DNA of 10,611 nucleotides from Acidobacteriota bacterium (GCA_016177515.1 JACOUZ010000338.1:1-10611); one strand, 5' to 3'. Positions 1 to 7,111 are shown, numbered from the stretch's first letter. Translations and numbers: made by a program. Notes: generated by a model not told the origin, from the letters alone.

Positions 1-471
1 GGCGAACCGATCGAAGAATCGGTCCACACCCGGAGATTTCCCGAGGCGGCGGCAGGGCCGGCCGACGGGGAGATGTATCGCCGCTGGGAGCGCCTGCTCG
101 AGCTGCGCGCGCAGGTTCTGAAGGCTCTCGAGGTGGCGCGCGCGGAGGGCCTCCTGGGAAATTCTCTCGAGGCCCGGGTGATCCTGGAGGCGGAAGGCGA
201 GACCCTGGCGCTGCTGCAGCGCTATTCCGGGTTCCTGAAGGACCTGTTCATCGTCTCCGACGTCTCGCTGGCCGCTCCGGCGCCGATCCCGGGCGCCCTG
301 GACCGCCCTGCGACTCCCGGCGTGCGCGTCGAGCGGGCGCCGGGCGGCAAGTGCGAGCGCTGCTGGCGCGTCACGACCGATGTCGGGTCGGACCCGTCCT
401 TCCGCACCGTGTGCGCCCGCTGCGCGGCAGCCGTGCGGTCGATCGTCAGGGCACGGGGAGGGGGCGCGTGA
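1..471 (+). CDS. ileS: Isoleucyl-tRNA synthetase, C-terminal end (5' part outside window)
   Basis: Class I aminoacyl-tRNA synthetase that charges tRNA(Ile) in the cytoplasm. The frame is open from base 1, and 156 residues are visible before the TGA. The visible part is the end of the anticodon-binding helical domain, starting with an ESVHTRRFPE segment typical of IleS, followed by a helical region with 'LLGNSLEARV'. A C-terminal zinc-binding module follows, with CERC and CARC pairs at visible residues 118-121 and 138-141. This Zn module is a standard feature of bacterial-type IleS and contacts the tRNA. The catalytic domain, with the HIGH and KMSKS motifs and the editing domain, lies upstream of the window. 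The stop codon overlaps the lspA start by 4 nt (GTGA, 468-471). The ileS-lspA order is a widely conserved arrangement in bacteria, which supports both calls. Confidence 0.96.
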   Translation, partial: GEPIEESVHTRRFPEAAAGPADGEMYRRWERLLELRAQVLKALEVARAEGLLGNSLEARVILEAEGETLALLQRYSGFLKDLFIVSDVSLAAPAPIPGALDRPATPGVRVERAPGGKCERCWRVTTDVGSDPSFRTVCARCAAAVRSIVRARGGGA

Positions 472-983
472 GCCGCCCCGCGCTCCTGCGTCTCGCCTAT
501 GCGCTCGTGACCCTCTCGGTTCTTTTCCTGGACCAGGCGACCAAGGCCATGGTGGTCTCGCGCATGACGCTTTACTCCTCCGCGCCGGTGATTCCGGGAC
601 TGTTCCACATCACGCTGGTGACCAACCGCGGCGCCCTGTTCGGCCTGTTCCACGATCTCCCGGACCCCTACCGGAGTACCCTGTTCACCACCGTGCCGCT
701 TCTGGCCATCGCCCTGATGTTCGTGTTCCAGTACCGGTGCACCATTCACGACTCCACGACCCAGTCCGGTCTGGCTCTCATCCTGGGCGGGGCGCTGGGC
801 AACCTGGCCGACCGGATCCGGCTCGGATACGTCATTGATTTCCTGGATGTGTTCGTGGGCGAGCATCACTGGCCGGCCTTCAACGTGGCGGACTCGTGCA
901 TCTGCGTCGGCGTCGCCTGCCTGGTGATCGATCTGCTGGCGCGCGGCTGGCACCGCCAGGCCGCGCTTCCGCCGGGGGCCTGA
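468..983 (+). CDS. lspA: Lipoprotein signal peptidase II (LspA)
   Basis: Aspartyl protease of the inner membrane that removes the signal peptide from prolipoproteins after Lgt has lipidated them. I take the GTG at 468. It overlaps the ileS stop, has a GGAGG at 457-461 with 6 nt spacing, and gives 171 residues, the usual family length; starts further upstream would run far into ileS. Motifs in order: LDQATK (21-26), TNRGALFGLF (52-61), GGALGNLADR (107-116), VIDFLD (122-127) and FNVADS (138-143). D124 and D142 match the two catalytic aspartates of the family. About four hydrophobic segments are visible, as expected. The lgt start lies 1 nt after the stop, so the two lipoprotein-maturation enzymes are almost certainly co-transcribed. 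Confidence 0.97.
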   Translation: MSRPALLRLAYALVTLSVLFLDQATKAMVVSRMTLYSSAPVIPGLFHITLVTNRGALFGLFHDLPDPYRSTLFTTVPLLAIALMFVFQYRCTIHDSTTQSGLALILGGALGNLADRIRLGYVIDFLDVFVGEHHWPAFNVADSCICVGVACLVIDLLARGWHRQAALPPGA

Positions 984-984
984 C

Positions 985-1800
985 ATGTATCCGGTCCTGT
1001 TCGACCTCGATCTCGGCCGATTCGGCCAGTTCACCGTAGGGACGTACGGCCTGTTCTACGCCCTGGGCTTCCTCCTGGCTCTGCGCCTGGGCGTGACGCT
1101 GGCCCGCCGCGAGGCGATCGACAGCTCCCGCATCGTCGACCTGGGCATCGTGGCCCTTCTGGCCGGTTTCGTGGGGGCCAAGGTCACGCTCTACCTGATC
1201 GACGCGCGCTACTACTACGAGCACCCGGCCGAGATCCTGAGAAACCTGCGATCGGCCGGAGTGTTCTACGGCGGCTTCGCGCTGGCGGCCGCGGCGGGCG
1301 TCCTGTACGTCCGGCGTTACCGCCTGCCGCTGGCGAAGGTCGCCGACCTCGCCGCGCCCCCCCTGGCGCTGGGCCAGGCGATCGGCCGGATCGGCTGCTT
1401 CGCCGCCGGCTGCTGCTACGGCCGGTCCTGCGACCTGCCCTGGGCCGTGACGTTCAGCGACCCGGCCGCCTTCCAGCTCACGGGCGTGCCCCTGGGCGTC
1501 GCGCTCCATCCGACGCAGATCTACCACGCTCTCGCCGACCTCCTGATCCTGGCGATCACCCTGCGCCTCCTGAAGCGCCGCCACGCCCCGGGTCAGGTGT
1601 TCTGGGCCTACGTGCTGCTCTACGCGGTCCTGCGTTTCGCCGTGGAAGCCTTGCGGGGCGATGTCGCCCGCGGTGTTTTCTTCGGGGGTGCGCTCTCCAC
1701 TTCCCAGCTCATCGCCGTGCCGGCCGCGCTTCTGGCCGTTCTGATGCTGGTCCGCCTCGGCCGATCGGCCGGCGCCTCCCCGGCGCGCAAGAGCGCCTGA
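985..1800 (+). CDS. lgt: Phosphatidylglycerol--prolipoprotein diacylglyceryl transferase (Lgt)
   Basis: Integral membrane enzyme that transfers diacylglycerol from phosphatidylglycerol to the lipobox cysteine of prolipoproteins, the step before LspA. The protein has 271 residues and several hydrophobic segments. It has the N-terminal TYGLFYALGF (20-29), the family signature region at 134-146 (GRIGCFAAGCCYG), LHPTQIY (174-180) and the C-terminal R217-F-x-x-E221-x-x-R224 pattern. By alignment from memory to E. coli Lgt, Y21, R135, G146, R217 and E221 correspond to conserved Y26, R143, G154, R239 and E243. The N146, E151 and H103 positions appear as C138, C143 and Y95 here. This 'GCF..GCCYG' form occurs in several environmental phyla, so I read it as a variant and not a broken gene. 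It starts 1 nt after lspA and ends 4 nt before the next gene. Confidence 0.94.
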   Translation: MYPVLFDLDLGRFGQFTVGTYGLFYALGFLLALRLGVTLARREAIDSSRIVDLGIVALLAGFVGAKVTLYLIDARYYYEHPAEILRNLRSAGVFYGGFALAAAAGVLYVRRYRLPLAKVADLAAPPLALGQAIGRIGCFAAGCCYGRSCDLPWAVTFSDPAAFQLTGVPLGVALHPTQIYHALADLLILAITLRLLKRRHAPGQVFWAYVLLYAVLRFAVEALRGDVARGVFFGGALSTSQLIAVPAALLAVLMLVRLGRSAGASPARKSA

Positions 1801-1804
1801 GGCC

Positions 1805-2815
1805 ATGCCGGGCCGCCGCGACCGATCGGACGCCGGCGGGCGACGCCTGACCCTCGACCTCCCGGCCCGGTCCCGCGGCCAGCGCCTCGATCGGACCCTG
1901 GCGGAGCGGCTCCCGGAGGAGAGCCGCGCCTCGCTGCAGCGGCTGATGCGCGCGGGACGCGTCCTGGTCGCCGGCCGGCCGGCGCGCCCGTCGGACAAGG
2001 TGCGCGGCGGTGAGCGGGTGGAAATCGACCACCCCGCCCCCGTCCCCTCCGCCCTCGAGGCGGAGGATCTGCCTCTGGCGATCCTGCACGAGGACGCCGA
2101 CCTCCTGGTCCTCGACAAGCCTGCCGGACTGTCGGTCCATCCCGGCGCGGGGAGCCGGAGCGGGACGCTGGTGAACGCCCTCCTGCACCACTGCCACGAC
2201 CTTTCCGGTATCGGAGGGGTGGAGCGGCCGGGCATCGTGCACCGCCTCGACAAGGACACCTCCGGCGTCCTGGTGGTGGCCAAGAACGACCTGGCGCACC
2301 GCTCCCTGGCGGCCCAGTTCAAGGCGCGCGCCGTCGAGAAGGTGTATGAGGCCCTGGTCTGGGGCCGCCCGCGTTCCGCGCGCGGCGCGATCGACGCGGC
2401 CATCGCCCGCCACCCCACCGCGCGCACGAGGATGGCCGTCCGGCCCGGGGGACGTGCCGCCCGCACGGCCTACCGGGTCGTCTTCTGCCGCGGCCCGGTG
2501 TCGTTCCTGGAAGTCCGGCCCGAGACCGGAAGGACCCACCAGATCCGGGTCCATCTCAGTTCGGTGGGCCACCCGATCGTCGGCGATCGCCTGTACGGCG
2601 GGCGGCGGGCGGATTCCCGGGCCGGTCCGCTCTTCGCGGAAGCGCTGCGCTCGTATCACGGCCTGGCCCTGCACGCGCGGCGCCTCGCCTTCGCGCACCC
2701 GCGGTCGGGAGAGCGCCGGGAGTTCGAGGCCCCGCGTCCCGGGGACTTCCAGGCCCTTCTGGATCGGCTGGAGCGCCTGCCGGACGGGGTGGCCGCCGGC
2801 GGCGGAACGGAATGA
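1805..2815 (+). CDS. RluA-family pseudouridine synthase with S4 domain (RluD-like)
   Basis: Converts specific uridines of structured RNA, most likely large-subunit rRNA, to pseudouridine. The protein has 336 residues. It has an N-terminal S4 RNA-binding domain (about 16-76, with RLDRTLAERL and a 'SRASLQRLMRAGRVLV' helix-strand) followed by the catalytic domain (about 90-312). Catalytic motifs are LVLDKPAGLSVHPG (101-114) and HRLDKDTSG (146-154), whose D149 is the expected catalytic aspartate. A later RPETGRTHQIRVHL segment (238-251) and 'GHPIVGDRLYGG' (255-266) complete the family pattern. The domain order resembles RluD, which modifies helix 69 of 23S rRNA, but RluC and other paralogues share the fold, so I leave the symbol open. 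The ATG at 1805 lies 4 nt after the lgt stop, and the stop overlaps the next start by 4 nt (ATGA). Confidence 0.94.
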   Translation: MPGRRDRSDAGGRRLTLDLPARSRGQRLDRTLAERLPEESRASLQRLMRAGRVLVAGRPARPSDKVRGGERVEIDHPAPVPSALEAEDLPLAILHEDADLLVLDKPAGLSVHPGAGSRSGTLVNALLHHCHDLSGIGGVERPGIVHRLDKDTSGVLVVAKNDLAHRSLAAQFKARAVEKVYEALVWGRPRSARGAIDAAIARHPTARTRMAVRPGGRAARTAYRVVFCRGPVSFLEVRPETGRTHQIRVHLSSVGHPIVGDRLYGGRRADSRAGPLFAEALRSYHGLALHARRLAFAHPRSGERREFEAPRPGDFQALLDRLERLPDGVAAGGGTE

Positions 2816-3687
2816 AGCGGGAATTCGCAATCATCGGGGCCGGCCGCCTGGGCAGGACCCTGGGAAGGCTGCTGGCGCTCCGGGAGTACGCGCCGGCGGG
2901 CCTCTCCTGCCGCACCCTGCGATCGGCGCGACAGGCGCGGGCCTTCATCGGCGGGGGCGAGCCGACCACCTCCAACGTCCAGGCCGCGGCGCTCGCCCCA
3001 CTGGTCCTCATCGCCACCCCGGACCGCGAGATCGTGCCGGTGGCGCGTGATCTGGCGCGCGGCCGGCTGCAGTGGCGCGGGCGGATCGTGGCCCACACCA
3101 GCGGCGCGATCTCCTCCGCGGCCCTGGAATCCCTCAAGCGATGCGGGGCGCTGGTCGCCTCCTTGCATCCGCTCGCGAGCATCGCCGCCCCCAGGCCCGA
3201 CCTGGACCTCCAGGGCACGCCGTTTGCCATCGAGGGCGATCCCGGCGCGGTGCGCCCCCTGCGCCGGCTGATCATCGAAGTGGGCGGGACTCCCGTCACC
3301 ATCCCCCGCCAGGCCAAGGCGCTCTATCACCTGATCGCCTGCATCCTCTCCAATGACCTCGTGGCGTTTCTGGCGGGAGGGTTCGAGGCGGCGCGCGGCC
3401 TGGGCCTGGGAACGCGGCAGGCGGCGCGGCTCTACCTGCCTCTGATTCGCGGGACCGTGGAAAACGTCGCGCGCCTCGGGCCTGTCAGGGCATTGACGGG
3501 ACCGGTCTCGCGGGGGGACATTGCGACGCTGCGGCTGCACGGCGAGGCCCTGCGCACCCTTCCCGCGGAGGTGCGCAGGGTGCATCGCGCCCTGGCGGTG
3601 CGTTCGGCCGGCCTGGCTCTGGAAGGGGGGAGGATCACTCCGGAGGTGGCGGCCCGCCTGGTCCGCCTGCTCGGCTCGCTTCCTTGA
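2812..3687 (+). CDS. Rossmann-like / DUF2520 family protein (putative NAD(P)-binding)
   Basis: A 291-residue protein of the two-domain family that joins an N-terminal Rossmann fold to a C-terminal helical DUF2520 domain. The nucleotide-binding loop is FAIIGAGRLGRTLGR (5-19), fitting GxGxxG. Other family hallmarks are an 'LIATPD' strand end, 'VAHTSGAISS', 'SLHPLAS', 'KALYHLIACILSND' at the start of the helical domain and 'LTGPVSRGD' near the C-terminus. The architecture resembles ketopantoate reductase and F420-dependent oxidoreductases, so a dehydrogenase or reductase role is plausible. No substrate is established for the family as far as I know, and I assign none. The ATG overlaps the stop of the pseudouridine synthase by 4 nt, so translation is probably coupled, and this is the last gene of the operon. 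Family membership is clear; function is not. Confidence 0.9.
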   Translation: MKREFAIIGAGRLGRTLGRLLALREYAPAGLSCRTLRSARQARAFIGGGEPTTSNVQAAALAPLVLIATPDREIVPVARDLARGRLQWRGRIVAHTSGAISSAALESLKRCGALVASLHPLASIAAPRPDLDLQGTPFAIEGDPGAVRPLRRLIIEVGGTPVTIPRQAKALYHLIACILSNDLVAFLAGGFEAARGLGLGTRQAARLYLPLIRGTVENVARLGPVRALTGPVSRGDIATLRLHGEALRTLPAEVRRVHRALAVRSAGLALEGGRITPEVAARLVRLLGSLP

Positions 3688-3698
3688 TCTGCAGCAAC

Positions 3699-3716
3699 CC
3701 GGAAGTTACATTCCGG
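3699..3716 (+). terminator. Weak candidate stem-loop after the ileS operon
   Basis: CCGGAA and TTCCGG form a perfect 6-bp stem around a GTTACA loop, starting 11 nt after the stop of the DUF2520 gene and lying between convergent genes. No T-run follows on either strand, so it is not a classic intrinsic terminator. It may protect the RNA end or work with Rho. The rest of 3688-3791 shows no gene. Confidence 0.3.
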
Positions 3717-3791
3717 AAACGGAGCGAGTCAGCGGCAGGCGAGGAACTGATGACTGACAGGGGCGACCAGGGGACGGCTTTGTTAACATCC

Positions 3792-4730
3792 TCAAAGCTG
3801 TGTTGTGACGCAGAGTCCGTCCGGGAAGACGTCCGGCGAGGTCATCCCCTCCAGTCCGTTGCACGCCGAGTCAAGCCCCCCGAACTGCAGGACGCAGCAG
3901 CCGCATGGATCGCCGGTGCAGTCGAAACTGTCGTCTCCGGTCGTGAGCGGCAGCGACTGGGGCCAGGTGGAGAGGTTGCCCTGGCGATCGACCGCCTCGA
4001 TCTTGAACGTGAACGTCGTCCCGGTGGAGGCGAGGATCAGTGTGGCGTGCCGATCCCGCTGGATGCAGTCGAGAAGATACGGATTGGCGGTGGGCTTGTG
4101 GAAAGCCAGACGGCGCGTGAACTCGTCGTCGTTCTTGTTCGTGTCGCCGGAATCGAGCGGGTAGCTTGTCCCGACGCATTTGCACGTGGCCTCGGTGGGG
4201 TCGTTCACGCCCGTGCAGCTCTCCCCGGGTGTGCTGACGCGCTGCGGAAACATGAAATGGTTCTCGGCCCCGTCGTCGAACATCACGATCGAGTCCTCGT
4301 TCTTGCTGTCCGGCTTGATGAAGCTGGCGCTGACGAGCAGGATGTTGTTTTGTGCCGACGTCGAGTTGGGATCGGTGACCGTCACGCGCATGGTGGCCTC
4401 GCCGTAGGTCCCCTCGACGAACACGCCGGCCTCGGGGTTCACGACGGATCCGAGGCCAGGCTTCCGGCCGCGCACCCAGCCCGGCCCCGGCTGCGGCTCC
4501 ACGATGATCTTGGCCTCGCCGCTGAGCTCGCAGACCTGCCCCACGACGATTTCCGAGAAATCGCAGGAGACGTGGAACGCGGGATCGAAGAAGTTCTGCT
4601 CCACCGTCTGGATCGTCGGCGGGTCGCCGAATATCCTCCGTTCCGGCGCCGTGTCCTGGGTCTTGCTGCACGACAACGTGGCGAGCGCGGCGAGCGGGAG
4701 AAGCGCGAAGAGGGTCTTCACGGAACTCAT
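3792..4730 (-). CDS. Cysteine-rich putative lipoprotein of unknown function
   Basis: A 312-residue secreted protein that I cannot place in a named family. The N-terminus has K5, a hydrophobic stretch (about 7-19) and a cysteine at 21 preceded by T-L-S, a lipobox-like site whose T at -3 is less common than L, V or I. Lgt and LspA, encoded just upstream on the other strand, would be its processing enzymes if it is a true lipoprotein. The mature part has twelve further cysteines (56, 67, 172, 183, 185, 222, 271, 276, 278, 279, 290, 307), several in a CTGDPCGCC cluster, suggesting disulfides or metal binding. Segments such as 'ATMRVTVTD' and 'FKIEAVDRQGNLS' look like beta-sandwich strands. The ATG is preceded by GGAGG (4741-4745) with 10 nt spacing. 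GC content is visibly lower than in neighbours, for example 36 of 60 bases in 4081-4140 against 47 of 60 in 2581-2640. Confidence 0.8.
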   Translation of the reverse strand: MSSVKTLFALLPLAALATLSCSKTQDTAPERRIFGDPPTIQTVEQNFFDPAFHVSCDFSEIVVGQVCELSGEAKIIVEPQPGPGWVRGRKPGLGSVVNPEAGVFVEGTYGEATMRVTVTDPNSTSAQNNILLVSASFIKPDSKNEDSIVMFDDGAENHFMFPQRVSTPGESCTGVNDPTEATCKCVGTSYPLDSGDTNKNDDEFTRRLAFHKPTANPYLLDCIQRDRHATLILASTGTTFTFKIEAVDRQGNLSTWPQSLPLTTGDDSFDCTGDPCGCCVLQFGGLDSACNGLEGMTSPDVFPDGLCVTTQL

Positions 4731-4965
4731 CGGCTCAAGGCCTCCAGAGCGTCTGTGGGCCGGATCCCGGTGAGTCGATGTCCCGGAACCCCTGTATATC
4801 AGTCATTTGGAGCAGAATCCGACCATGAACGCGGGCTAAGTGTACGGGGAGGCCCCGGGGCTGTCAAGGTCAAATCCGGCGGCTTGCGGCGCGCATACAG
4901 CAACGTGATCAGCCGCCCGGGCAGGCGGCGGATTGACGCCGCCCGGGCCGCCTGAAAGGACAGCC
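4731..4965. other. Divergent intergenic spacer
   Basis: This spacer of 235 nt lies between the lipoprotein gene and the DUF4388 gene, which point away from each other, so both promoters should lie here. I see only a weak -10-like TATACA on the - strand (4798-4793) with no matching -35 element, and no convincing + strand promoter. The right end carries the GC-rich hairpins listed separately. Confidence 0.5.
4912..4952 (+). promoter_or_regulatory. Leader with mutually exclusive GC-rich hairpins before DUF4388 gene
   Basis: GGCGGCG (4924-4930) pairs perfectly with CGCCGCC (4937-4943) around a GATTGA loop. Its GGCGGC core can instead pair with GCCGCC at 4912-4917 around a CGGGCA loop, or with a third GCCGCC at 4947-4952. 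An 11-base direct repeat, GCCGCCCGGGC, occurs at 4912-4922 and 4938-4948. The structure ends 2 nt before the AAAGGA ribosome-binding site, so it could tune translation. GC-rich DNA makes such pairings common by chance. Confidence 0.35.
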
Positions 4966-5712
4966 GTGGCCGGATCGACCATCCTGAGCGGGGACCTCGG
5001 CAGCATCAATCTGGCCGACATTTTCAACCTGCTCGGCATGTCCAAGAAGACCGGCGTCCTCAAGCTGTCGCGCGGCGCCGAGACCAGGTCGTTGCACTGG
5101 GAGCAGGGGGAGATCGTCTTCGCGCGCTCGAACTCGGTCCGCGACAGCCTGGGAAACTGCCTGGTCCGCAAAGGGATCATCACTCCCGAGCAGAACGCCG
5201 TGTCGGCCTCGAAGATCGACGAAACGACGCGCCACGGCAAGGTGCTGGTGCGCATGGGCTTCATCACCGCCGACCAGCTGCTGTGGGCCGTCAAGCACCA
5301 GGTCCTGGAGATCGTCTACAACCTCTTTCACTGGCGCTCGGGGTTCTTCGAGTTCATGGAGGGGGAGGCCGACGCGAAGGAGAAAATCACGCTGTCGATG
5401 TCGACCACCAAGATCATCATGGAGGGCATCCACCGCCTTGACGAGTGGGCGAAGATGCGCGCCGTCTTTCCGGATGACGCGGTGGTGGTCGAGCCGGCGC
5501 TGCCGCCCCGCGCGCAGGCGTCCAGGCCGGACCTCGGTGCGGAGGAAAAAAAGGTCCTCGCGCTGGTGGACGGCTCCCGCTCCATCGCCGAGGTCGCCAG
5601 CCTGGCGCGCCAGGGGGAATTCGAGGCTTACTCCCTCCTGTTCAACCTGGTGTCCGCCGGCGTTCTCAAGGTCCGGGCCGGGCAGGCGGCCGCGCGCCGC
5701 CTCGCACGCTGA
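4966..5712 (+). CDS. DUF4388 domain protein with C-terminal winged-helix-like region
   Basis: A 248-residue cytoplasmic protein. The chosen start is the GTG at 4966, which has AAAGGA at 4955-4960 with 5 nt spacing; an in-frame TTG at 4933 lies in the leader hairpin and has no such site. Residues about 6-145 match DUF4388: 'LSGDLGSINLADIFNLLG', 'KKTGVLKLSRG', 'WEQGEIVFARS', 'LGNCLVRKGIIT', 'RMGFITADQLLWAVKHQ', then 'EIVYNLFHWRSGFFEFMEGE'. A proline- and alanine-rich linker (about 178-188) leads to a short winged-helix-like part (about 192-238) with 'ALVDGSRSIAEVASLA'. In known genomes DUF4388 is often found beside or fused to response-regulator and gliding or signalling proteins, so a regulatory or scaffold role is likely, but no partner is visible here. 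Residues 'GAEEKKV' are encoded across a run of seven A bases (5546-5552). Confidence 0.88.
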   Translation: MAGSTILSGDLGSINLADIFNLLGMSKKTGVLKLSRGAETRSLHWEQGEIVFARSNSVRDSLGNCLVRKGIITPEQNAVSASKIDETTRHGKVLVRMGFITADQLLWAVKHQVLEIVYNLFHWRSGFFEFMEGEADAKEKITLSMSTTKIIMEGIHRLDEWAKMRAVFPDDAVVVEPALPPRAQASRPDLGAEEKKVLALVDGSRSIAEVASLARQGEFEAYSLLFNLVSAGVLKVRAGQAAARRLAR

Positions 5713-5740
5713 GGCCCGTCCTTCCACCCCGCGCGGCCGC

Positions 5741-7111
5741 TCAGGCGCGATCCAGCCGCGCCACGCACTCCACGTGGTGGGTCTGGGGGAAGAGGTCGAG
5801 GGGCGTCAGCGACCGCAGCCGCAATCCGCCGGCCTCGGAGAGCAGCCTGATGTCGCGCGCGAGGGTCGCCGGGTCACACGATACGTAGACGGTGCGCGGA
5901 ACGGGAGCGCGGGCGATGGCCAGCGCCACGGACCGCGGCAGCCCGGTGCGCGGCGGATCGATCAGGAGGGCGTCCCGGCCCGCCTCCTGCAGGAGGCCGG
6001 GAAGCGCCTCCGCCACGTCCCGGCAGAGGAACCGCACGTTTCCCAGCCCCGCCCGCGCCGCATTGTCGCGCGCCGCGGCCACCGCATCCCGCGACACGTC
6101 GAGGCCGACCACCCGCCGCGACCGCCTCGCCGCCGCCAGCGTGAAGAACCCGATCCCGCAGAACAACTCGAGGATCGACTCCTCCGCCCGCGGCTCGAGC
6201 GCCTGCAGGACCACTTCGCGCAGCCTGCCGGCCCCGGCCGCATTGGGCTGAAAGAACGCCCCGGCGGGGACCTTGAGTCGATCGCCGTCTATCTCTTCGA
6301 AGAGGTGGTCCCGGCCGCAGAGGATCGAATCGCCCACGAAACGATCGTAACGGTCGTACTCGCGCCGCACCACTCCCACGACGCGCGGGAAGTCGCGCAC
6401 GAGATCGCGCGCCAGCCCGCCGAGGGCGGGCGGATCCCCGCGGCTCGTTTCGAGCGTCACCACGATTTCGCCCGTGGTTCGCGCCATCTGGATGCCGAGG
6501 CGCCGCAGCAGCCCCCGCCGGCGCTTCCGGTCCCATGTCCCGAGCCCCAGCCGCAGGGCCCGCTCGGCCGTGAGCCTGCGGATGGCGTTCGCCGGCTCGG
6601 CCATCAGGAGGCACCGATCGATCGCCAGAATCTCCGCCGGGCGGCCGGCGCGGTGCAGTCCGAGCACCGAGTGCCCGCCCGGCCCCGTCCCCCAGTCGAA
6701 ATCCATCCGGAACCTGTACCCGGTCGGCGGGCCCGCGGTCACCGCCTCCGTGACCGGCGCGTCGGCGAGGCCGGCGAGGCGGCCGAGCAGGGACACGACC
6801 TGGTTTCGTTTGGCCCCCGCCTGCGCCGGCGGCGCCAGGTGCTGCAGATCGCAGCCGCCGCACTCGCCGTAGTGCGGGCACGGAGGCGCCGTCCTGTCGG
6901 GCGACGAAGTCAAGACCTGCGCGCAGGTCGCCTCGGCGTAGCCGGCCTTCACGCGCTTGACGCGGGCGCGGACCGATTCCCCCGGAAGCGCCCCCTCGAC
7001 GAAGACCACGAACCCCGTGGCGCGGGCGACTCCGCGCCCGCCGAAGGCCAGATCGGCGATGTCCAGGGTCAGCTCGTCCCCCGCGCGCAAGGGCGCTCCG
7101 GGGCGGGTCAC
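5741..7111 (-). CDS. rlmD: 23S rRNA (uracil-5-)-methyltransferase RlmD/RumA family
   Basis: SAM-dependent enzyme expected to methylate C5 of a 23S rRNA uracil (U1939 in E. coli). The protein has 456 residues. It has an N-terminal TRAM domain (about 8-65), then iron-sulfur ligands C78, C84, C87 and C167 in the C-x5-C-x2-C...C arrangement of RumA. The methyltransferase domain has FFQPN (286-290), the SAM-binding ELFCGIGFFTL (315-325), IDPPRTG (384-390) and the nucleophile C412 in YVSCDPATLARD. E448 in HHVEC fits the general base. All key residues are present. The start is GTG at 7111, with GGGAGGAG at 7128-7121 and 9 nt spacing. It converges on the DUF4388 gene (28 nt apart) and diverges from the LOG gene. 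RlmCD or TrmA-type paralogues are possible, but the complete iron-sulfur set favours RlmD. Confidence 0.93.
   Translation of the reverse strand: MTRPGAPLRAGDELTLDIADLAFGGRGVARATGFVVFVEGALPGESVRARVKRVKAGYAEATCAQVLTSSPDRTAPPCPHYGECGGCDLQHLAPPAQAGAKRNQVVSLLGRLAGLADAPVTEAVTAGPPTGYRFRMDFDWGTGPGGHSVLGLHRAGRPAEILAIDRCLLMAEPANAIRRLTAERALRLGLGTWDRKRRRGLLRRLGIQMARTTGEIVVTLETSRGDPPALGGLARDLVRDFPRVVGVVRREYDRYDRFVGDSILCGRDHLFEEIDGDRLKVPAGAFFQPNAAGAGRLREVVLQALEPRAEESILELFCGIGFFTLAAARRSRRVVGLDVSRDAVAAARDNAARAGLGNVRFLCRDVAEALPGLLQEAGRDALLIDPPRTGLPRSVALAIARAPVPRTVYVSCDPATLARDIRLLSEAGGLRLRSLTPLDLFPQTHHVECVARLDRA

Noticed and set aside
880..2466. Long - strand open frame (528 codons) opposite lgt and the pseudouridine synthase
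   Set aside because: Low-complexity product with no motif, antisense to two genes with complete signatures.
3684..4955. Long + strand open frame (423 codons) starting at the end of the DUF2520 gene
   Set aside because: It is antisense to the lipoprotein gene, which has a signal peptide, a lipobox-like cysteine and a good ribosome-binding site. The antisense product has no recognisable motif, and GC-rich DNA readily leaves the opposite frame open.
5709..5744. Inverted repeat CTGAG/CTCAG between the DUF4388 gene and rlmD
   Set aside because: The two arms include the opposing stop codons, which are complementary for that reason alone; only two extra base pairs remain and the loop is long.
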